The notes beneath the pieces are model-generated. The model worked only from the letters and a program-made list of their open reading frames with translations, did no database searches and was not told the origin of the DNA. A program made the position numbers and the translations under genes. From Nitrospira sp. (GTDB lineage: Bacteria; Nitrospirota; Nitrospiria; Nitrospirales; Nitrospiraceae), in the NCBI GenBank assembly GCA_005116745.1, contig SWDS01000010.1, forward strand, positions 236,308 through 300,307: a stretch of 64,000 nt of DNA, read 5' to 3'. This document shows, piece after piece, positions 59,242 to 64,000 of the stretch. The first letter of the stretch is position 1, and each line of letters opens with the position of its first letter.

Positions 59242-59520
59242 TTACACACCGCCTTTCAGGTAGTCACGGGTCGCCTTCCTGTTCGGAATGATCGTTTTAA
59301 GGAAGTAGTGGTCGGCTTCTTCCACGAACGGAACCAAGTAGGCATAGTGCTCGATCGCGACAACAAACATTCGTTGACGAGGGTATCTGCCGAGGTTGGG
59401 ATGTACCACGATATCAAGCACTCCATCGGCTTCAATGGCAAGCACGATTTCCTCGAAAGAAATATTTCGTTCAGCTTTCAGTCGTTCATTCTTTTCGTGG
59501 CTCCAACGAAACGGCTTCAT
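59242..59520 (-). CDS. BrnT-like toxin
   Basis: A 92-residue protein that resembles BrnT-type RNase toxins. It begins FRWSHEKNERLKAERNISFEEIVLAIE (the N-x-x-K-x-x-x-R..F-x-E pattern). It continues with VVHPNLGRYPRQRMFVVAIEHYAYLVPFVE and ends FLKTIIPNRKATRDYLKGG. The basic and acidic residues expected at the active site are present, but I cannot check the exact set. The adjacent antitoxin gene supports the assignment. Confidence 0.8.
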   Translation of the reverse strand: MKPFRWSHEKNERLKAERNISFEEIVLAIEADGVLDIVVHPNLGRYPRQRMFVVAIEHYAYLVPFVEEADHYFLKTIIPNRKATRDYLKGGV

Positions 59521-59712
59521 GGGCCAGTTTAGCCCAATGTGTGTTTCATGTCATCACTAGCTGAGGACGCTCGATCGTCACGTCTGTGTTGAACATGATG
59601 CTATGCCTGCACTGGAAAATTAGGTTCGCGGTTCCACCATTGAATTGACTCTCCCTCACCCCATTCATATAATGCGAGTCGCTCTTAGTTCCCTCTTATC
59701 TGACAGTCACTT

Positions 59713-60084
59713 ATGCCATCACCCACCAAGGACCGAATGGCTCAAAAACTTGCGAAAGTTCGTATTGGATTGCGCCATGCGTTTGCCGTTCGACCTGAGA
59801 CTGAGTCCCTCGCCATTGAAGATGTCCAATTGCTGGAACGAATAGCCGAGATGGTCGTCAAGCGTGGTATGGCGGCTCCGGCGACGATGTTTTTGGAATC
59901 CATGGGGCCGATGAATTTTCTTGGCAGTCAGGCCCTGCATTTCATCACGCCGATCATTGATTGCGTGATGAGTGCCAAAGAAGTTGAGCAGGTCGCACGA
60001 TTGCTCGAGCGCCGGGATACGGTGACTCATCTGATTGCCATCATTGAAGCCAAGTCTGCTCCACAGGGAGCAACGGCTCAATGA
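59713..60084 (+). CDS. Small helical protein coupled to GlmL-like gene
   Basis: A 123-residue mainly helical protein. It contains GLRHAFAVRPETESLAIEDVQLLERIAEMVVKRGM, then NFLGSQALHFITPIID and EVEQVARLLERRDTVTHLIAIIE. I know no domain name for it. Its TGA overlaps the ATG of the GlmL-like gene by 4 bases, so the two are translationally coupled. An ATG at residue 8 (MAQKLAKVR) is an alternative start. Confidence 0.75.
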   Translation: MPSPTKDRMAQKLAKVRIGLRHAFAVRPETESLAIEDVQLLERIAEMVVKRGMAAPATMFLESMGPMNFLGSQALHFITPIIDCVMSAKEVEQVARLLERRDTVTHLIAIIEAKSAPQGATAQ

Positions 60085-61922
60085 CAGCTTCTGCCTCCAG
60101 TCCTCCTAAGATTGATCGCCCCCTCAATGTGATTGTCGCCACCGATTGTGGCAGCACCACGACGAAAGCCATTCTCATCGAAAAAGTCGGTGATGAATAT
60201 CGACAGACCTATCGCGGTGAAGCGCCGACGACGGTGGAAGCACCGTTTGAGGATGTGACACGCGGTGTTCTGAATGCCATCGCGGAAATTGAAGAGCTTT
60301 CGGGCCGGAAGATTCTGGATGGGGACAAGATCATTACGCCTTGCCGGGGCGACAAGACGGGCGTCGATATTTATATCTCGACCAGCAGCGCCGGTGGTGG
60401 CTTACAGATGATGGTGACTGGCGTCGTGCAGAATATGACCGGTGAAAGCGCGCAGCGCGCCGCGCTGGGGGCCGGCGCTATCGTCATCGACGTGTTGGCG
60501 GCTAACGACGGCCGGTTGCCTCACGAAAAGATCGAGCGGATTCGTTCCATGAGACCTGACATGATTCTGATGTCAGGTGGGACTGATGGAGGGGCGGTCA
60601 CCCACGTCGTGGAGATGGCGGAATATATCGCTGCGGCGGAACCACGGCCACGGTTTGGCGTGACCTACAAGTTACCGTTGATCTATGCGGGCAATAAGGA
60701 AGCCCAACCGCAAGTGAGAAAGATTTTGGAAGATAAGTCGGCGCTGGTGGTGACGGAGAACATCAGGCCGGTCCTGGAGCGAGAGAACTTGGCGCCGGCG
60801 CGGAACAAGATTCACGACCTGTTCCTTGAGCATGTGATGCAGCAGGCGCCTGGTTATAAGAAGCTTATGGAAATGGCGGGGGCGCCGATCATGCCGACTC
60901 CCGCTGCAGTCGGCCTCATCATGGAGGCGATCGCCAAACGGGAACATCTGAACCTGATCGGTGTGGATATCGGAGGAGCGACGACGGACGTGTTTTCCGT
61001 CTTCGACGGCCTATTCAACCGGACGGTCAGTGCCAATCTCGGCATGTCGTATAGCGTGTCGAATGTGCTTGCGGAGGCGGGACTGGCCAATATCATGCGT
61101 TGGGTGCCGCTCACGATCGATGAGCAGACGTTGCGCAACCGGATCAAGAACAAGATGATCCGCCCCACCACCATTCCGCAGACGCTCGATGAACTGCAGA
61201 TCGAGCAGGCGATCGCACGCGAAGCCTTGCGATTAGCCCTGATCCATCACAAGTCCCTTGCGACCGGATTGAAGGGTGTGCAGCAGGAACGAACGATCTC
61301 CGACGTCTTCGAACAACAGACCTCCGGCAAGACACTGATCGATATGTTGAAGCTGGATTTGATCGTCGGAAGCGGGGGGATTCTGTCACATGCTCCGCGG
61401 CGAATCCAATCGATGTTGATGATGGTCGATGCCTATGAGCCGATGGGCTGTACGCGGTTGTCCGTCGACAGCATCTTCATGATGCCGCATCTTGGAGTGC
61501 TCTCCACGATCAATGAGAGGGCAGCGACCGACGTGTTCGTCAGAGATTGCATGGTTTACCTTGGGACCTGTGTGGCGCCGATTGGGCAGGGAAAGGACGG
61601 TGATCACTGTGCCGACTATGAAATCACCTGGCCCGATGGGAAGACCACGAAGGAGCCATTGAAGTTCGGCGAGTTGCGATTGTTTCCATTGGAGTCCGGC
61701 AAGCAGGCCACGATCAAAGTACAACCTGCCAAGGGGGTCAACATGGGGTCAGGGGCGGGTGTGGCCGTGACCAAGGAAGTTCATGGCGGTGTCGTCGGGC
61801 TCTTGCTCGATGGCCGTGGGCGACCGCTCCGACTTCCAGCTGATCAACCAGGCCGTGTCACAGCGCTGACGAAATGGTTCAATGCCGTTGGGCTCTATCC
61901 AGGACCGAGTATCGAGCGATGA
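60081..61922 (+). CDS. GlmL/MutL-type ASKHA ATPase
   Basis: A 613-residue protein of the glutamate mutase L (MutL) family, ATPases of the actin-like ASKHA fold. In clostridia the MutL protein accompanies the B12-dependent glutamate mutase. The nucleotide motifs are TDCGSTTTKAI (phosphate 1), GVDIGGATTDVFSVFDG (phosphate 2) and VGSGGILSHAPRRI (adenosine). No glutamate mutase epsilon or sigma subunit gene is next to it here, so a chaperone role for another target is likely. Coupled to the small gene upstream. The lipoyl/KOW-like gene follows 71 bases later. Confidence 0.85.
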   Translation: MTASASSPPKIDRPLNVIVATDCGSTTTKAILIEKVGDEYRQTYRGEAPTTVEAPFEDVTRGVLNAIAEIEELSGRKILDGDKIITPCRGDKTGVDIYISTSSAGGGLQMMVTGVVQNMTGESAQRAALGAGAIVIDVLAANDGRLPHEKIERIRSMRPDMILMSGGTDGGAVTHVVEMAEYIAAAEPRPRFGVTYKLPLIYAGNKEAQPQVRKILEDKSALVVTENIRPVLERENLAPARNKIHDLFLEHVMQQAPGYKKLMEMAGAPIMPTPAAVGLIMEAIAKREHLNLIGVDIGGATTDVFSVFDGLFNRTVSANLGMSYSVSNVLAEAGLANIMRWVPLTIDEQTLRNRIKNKMIRPTTIPQTLDELQIEQAIAREALRLALIHHKSLATGLKGVQQERTISDVFEQQTSGKTLIDMLKLDLIVGSGGILSHAPRRIQSMLMMVDAYEPMGCTRLSVDSIFMMPHLGVLSTINERAATDVFVRDCMVYLGTCVAPIGQGKDGDHCADYEITWPDGKTTKEPLKFGELRLFPLESGKQATIKVQPAKGVNMGSGAGVAVTKEVHGGVVGLLLDGRGRPLRLPADQPGRVTALTKWFNAVGLYPGPSIER

Positions 61923-61993
61923 GAAACGAGGCAGACCTCCGCACCAGTCTCTTTACTCAGCACTCAGTCCGCAGCATTCAGGATTCTCGTTAA

Positions 61994-63118
61994 ATGGCCC
62001 ATTCGTACACCCCTGGCTTAACAGTGACGGATCAGACGGTCATTCACCGTCGGCGCATGTTGCCGTTGCCGGGGACGGTCGTGGTCACTGTCGGCGATCT
62101 GGTCCGTTCCGATCAAGTTGTGGCGCGTGCAGAGTTGCCGGGGAAAGTGTTTCCGGTCAATCTTGCCAATCAGCTCAGCGTGGCTCCGGGTGAGATCAAA
62201 GACTATCTGATCAAAAAAGAAGGCGATGTTGTCGAAAAGGACGAAATCCTCGCTGAGAACAAACCGCTGATCAAATGGTTTAAGACGGAGATTCGTTCGC
62301 CGGTCGCGGGGACGATCGAATCGGTGTCGAGCATCACAGGACAAGTCCTCTTGCGCGAACCTCCACGAGTGCTTCAGCTGCTCGCCTATGCGAACGGCAT
62401 GATCATCGAAACGATTCCGCAGCAGGGCGTCGTGGTCGAAACGACGTGTAGCCTGGTCCAGGGGATCTTCGGCATCGGTGGAGAAACGTCCGGGGAGATT
62501 GTCATGGCGGTGAAGGGGCCTGATGAAGCGTTGACGCCTGGACACTTCAATAGCGCCATGAAGGACAAAGTCGTGGTCGGGGGATCCTTCCTTTCAGCCG
62601 AGGCGATGAAGCAGGCCAAGGCGGTTGGTGTTGCCGGTTTGGTGGTCGGTGGGATTCACGATGAAGATTTGCGCGCCTTGCTAGGCTATGACCTGGGTGT
62701 GGCCATTACTGGAACAGAACAGGTGGGGTTCACGCTGATTCTAACTGAGGGGTTCGGGACGATTCCGATGGCGGCTAAGACCTTCAAGCTACTTTCCTCG
62801 CATGTCGGCCAGAAGGCCTCGATTTCCGGTGCCACCCAGATCAGGGCCGGTGTGATTCGTCCTGAGATTATTATTCCTCAGGAACACACCAGTTCGAAGG
62901 GGGCAGCTCAGTCACAACGCGAAGGCATTCGTCTCGGCGACCCGGTCCGGATCATCCGCGATCCGATGTTTGGGCGTATCGGTGAAGTATCGGCGCTTCC
63001 ATCAGGGCTCACCAAGATCCCCACAGAGAGTGAGGTGCGGGTCTTAGAAGTGAAATTTGCCGATGGAAAGAAAGCCGTTATCCCGCGGACGAACATCGAG
63101 GTGATCGAAGGGGCATGA
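61994..63118 (+). CDS. Barrel-sandwich/KOW-like protein of the GlmL operon
   Basis: A 374-residue soluble protein. The first third (GTVVVTVGDLVRSDQVVARAELPG, KDYLIKKEGDVVEKDEILAE, RSPVAGTIESVSSITGQVLL) has the strand-turn pattern of biotin/lipoyl-like barrel-sandwich hybrids, but no MKM lysine for a cofactor. The middle holds Gly-rich segments (VQGIFGIGGETSGEIVMAV). The C-terminal part, LGDPVRIIRDPMFGRIGEVSAL, then VLEVKFADGKKAVIPRTNIEVIE, looks like KOW/SH3 barrels. I do not know its job. The next ATG overlaps its stop. Confidence 0.8.
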   Translation: MAHSYTPGLTVTDQTVIHRRRMLPLPGTVVVTVGDLVRSDQVVARAELPGKVFPVNLANQLSVAPGEIKDYLIKKEGDVVEKDEILAENKPLIKWFKTEIRSPVAGTIESVSSITGQVLLREPPRVLQLLAYANGMIIETIPQQGVVVETTCSLVQGIFGIGGETSGEIVMAVKGPDEALTPGHFNSAMKDKVVVGGSFLSAEAMKQAKAVGVAGLVVGGIHDEDLRALLGYDLGVAITGTEQVGFTLILTEGFGTIPMAAKTFKLLSSHVGQKASISGATQIRAGVIRPEIIIPQEHTSSKGAAQSQREGIRLGDPVRIIRDPMFGRIGEVSALPSGLTKIPTESEVRVLEVKFADGKKAVIPRTNIEVIEGA

Positions 63119-64000
63119 GCGACGTGAATTCTCAGGCGTTAATCGGGCAACGGAGCGTCTGTATGATTGTCTGGACACTACTGGTGTCTGGCTGGCTCTG
63201 TTCCTCTGCCTTGGCACAGACATCGATCAGTGCGCCTCAAGATATGCGGGTCTTCGATACGCCGAGTGATGGTGGAGGCAGCCTCACGGTGCAGTGGGCT
63301 CCTTCGTCATGGGATGGTCCTGATGCACGGTATCAAGTCTTGGCCGGTGATGCGGCTGTGACCGACCCGGCAGCGCTCACGATCATCGCGGAGTTCCCAG
63401 GGAACTCGAAGTACGTCAAAGATGCAAAAACCGCGTGGTGGACAAGGAACGTCGACAAAACCTGGCATCAGGTCCTGGTCAGAAGCGCGAAGGGATTCGA
63501 GGTCAAGGATGGGACATCCTATGCCGTTGCTGTGGCAGCCGTTCAAGGCGACCAGCGGGTCTTCAGCCAGGTCTTGGTGGCCAGTCCTTCGCCGGACTGG
63601 TTTAATTGGAATCAGCTCAATAATCTCATCATCGCGTTGTCGTTCGGCGGGCTCGTGTTTTACTCGATCAGCTACGCGAAGCGACACGAGATCTTCCTAC
63701 GGCGGATTCCAGGTCTTGATGCAGTTGATGAAGCGATCGGACGTGCGACGGAGCTGGGTAAGCCGATCCTCTATCTGACCGGCGCGCATGATCTGCATGA
63801 TCCTTCGACGATCGCCGCCGCGGTTATTTTGGGGAAAGTTGCCAAACGGGCCGCGCTGTACGAAACCGAACTGCTGGTGCCGCACCGCGAACCGATCACG
63901 ATGGCAGTCTGCCAGGAAATTACCAAGCAGGCCTATTTGGAAGCGGGCAAGCCGGATCTTTTCAAGGAAGACGCCAACTTTTTCATCACGGCCGATCAGT
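63115..64000 (+). CDS. FN3-transmembrane (DUF6754-like) protein, partial
   Basis: The gene starts at an ATG overlapping the previous stop by 4 bases and runs off the window after 295 codons without a stop. A signal peptide (MIVWTLLVSGWLCSSALAQ, residues 17-35) leads to a fibronectin type III-like domain (about 40-150, TVQWAPSSWDG, then ARYQVLAGD). A membrane helix follows (about 170-190, NLIIALSFGGLVFYSISY). Then comes a cytoplasmic domain with RRIPGLDAVDEAIGRATELGKPILYLTG that I associate with DUF6754. It may anchor a complex of the upstream proteins at the membrane. Confidence 0.8.
   Translation, partial: MSDVNSQALIGQRSVCMIVWTLLVSGWLCSSALAQTSISAPQDMRVFDTPSDGGGSLTVQWAPSSWDGPDARYQVLAGDAAVTDPAALTIIAEFPGNSKYVKDAKTAWWTRNVDKTWHQVLVRSAKGFEVKDGTSYAVAVAAVQGDQRVFSQVLVASPSPDWFNWNQLNNLIIALSFGGLVFYSISYAKRHEIFLRRIPGLDAVDEAIGRATELGKPILYLTGAHDLHDPSTIAAAVILGKVAKRAALYETELLVPHREPITMAVCQEITKQAYLEAGKPDLFKEDANFFITADQ

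Overview
The window looks like chromosome from a Gram-negative, respiring bacterium. It carries heptose and KDO (LPS) genes, a c-type cytochrome lipoprotein, a cupredoxin, several ferredoxins, a squalene-synthase-like enzyme and many two-component proteins. Gene content, moderate-to-high GC and the style of the response regulators suggest Nitrospirota, most likely Nitrospira. That is an inference from content, because no rRNA or marker search was possible.

Layout. 0-1.6 kb: mazG and a membrane-anchored protein. 1.7-5.3 kb: a decayed integron. It holds a C-terminal remnant of an integron integrase, attC-like sites, cassette genes (two unknown proteins, a membrane protein, a DUF433/DUF5615 toxin-antitoxin pair), a cassette fragment and an IS30-family transposase fragment. 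5.3-12.2 kb: DUF1844 protein, NtrY/NtrX-type nitrogen two-component pair, a response regulator, purM-purN. 12.2-15 kb: DUF72 protein, tRNA-Ala(CGC), an IS3-type remnant and an isolated PhyH-like dioxygenase. 15-19.3 kb: a minus-strand phosphorelay cluster (response regulator, REC-GGDEF cyclase, hybrid kinase, HPt). 19.4-28.2 kb: yqeY, small lipoprotein, MFS transporter, htpX, cupredoxin plus squalene synthase-like enzyme, small Fe-S/Cys proteins, alanine dehydrogenase, tRNA-Pro(CGG). 28.5-35.5 kb: acylphosphatase, sigma factor, apt, dksA-like, queC, cytochrome c, two Sel1 lipoproteins, a secreted YqgE homologue, an esterase.

35.6-46.9 kb is a pyrimidine operon (pyrR-pyrB-pyrC-DUF4149-carA-sppA-M48 protease-carB-greA-SAM hydrolase). 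In front of it are a recognisable promoter and a PyrR-type attenuator. 46.9-49.5 kb: lhgO and bioA on the minus strand. bioA and lepA diverge from two strong promoters that share one -35 box. 49.7-56.6 kb: lepA-lepB-hldA-kdsB-pyrG-kdsA, with short gaps or overlaps.

After kdsA the order breaks. kdsD stops after its N-terminal part. A REP-like palindrome and a C-terminal piece of plsY follow, then a decay island with a frameshifted gene and a toxin-antitoxin pair. 59.7-64.0 kb is a tightly coupled four-gene unit: a small helical protein, a GlmL/MutL-type ASKHA ATPase, a barrel-sandwich/KOW-like protein, and an FN3-transmembrane protein running off the window. No glutamate mutase subunits are visible beside it. 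I regard this unit as the best candidate for an undescribed system here.
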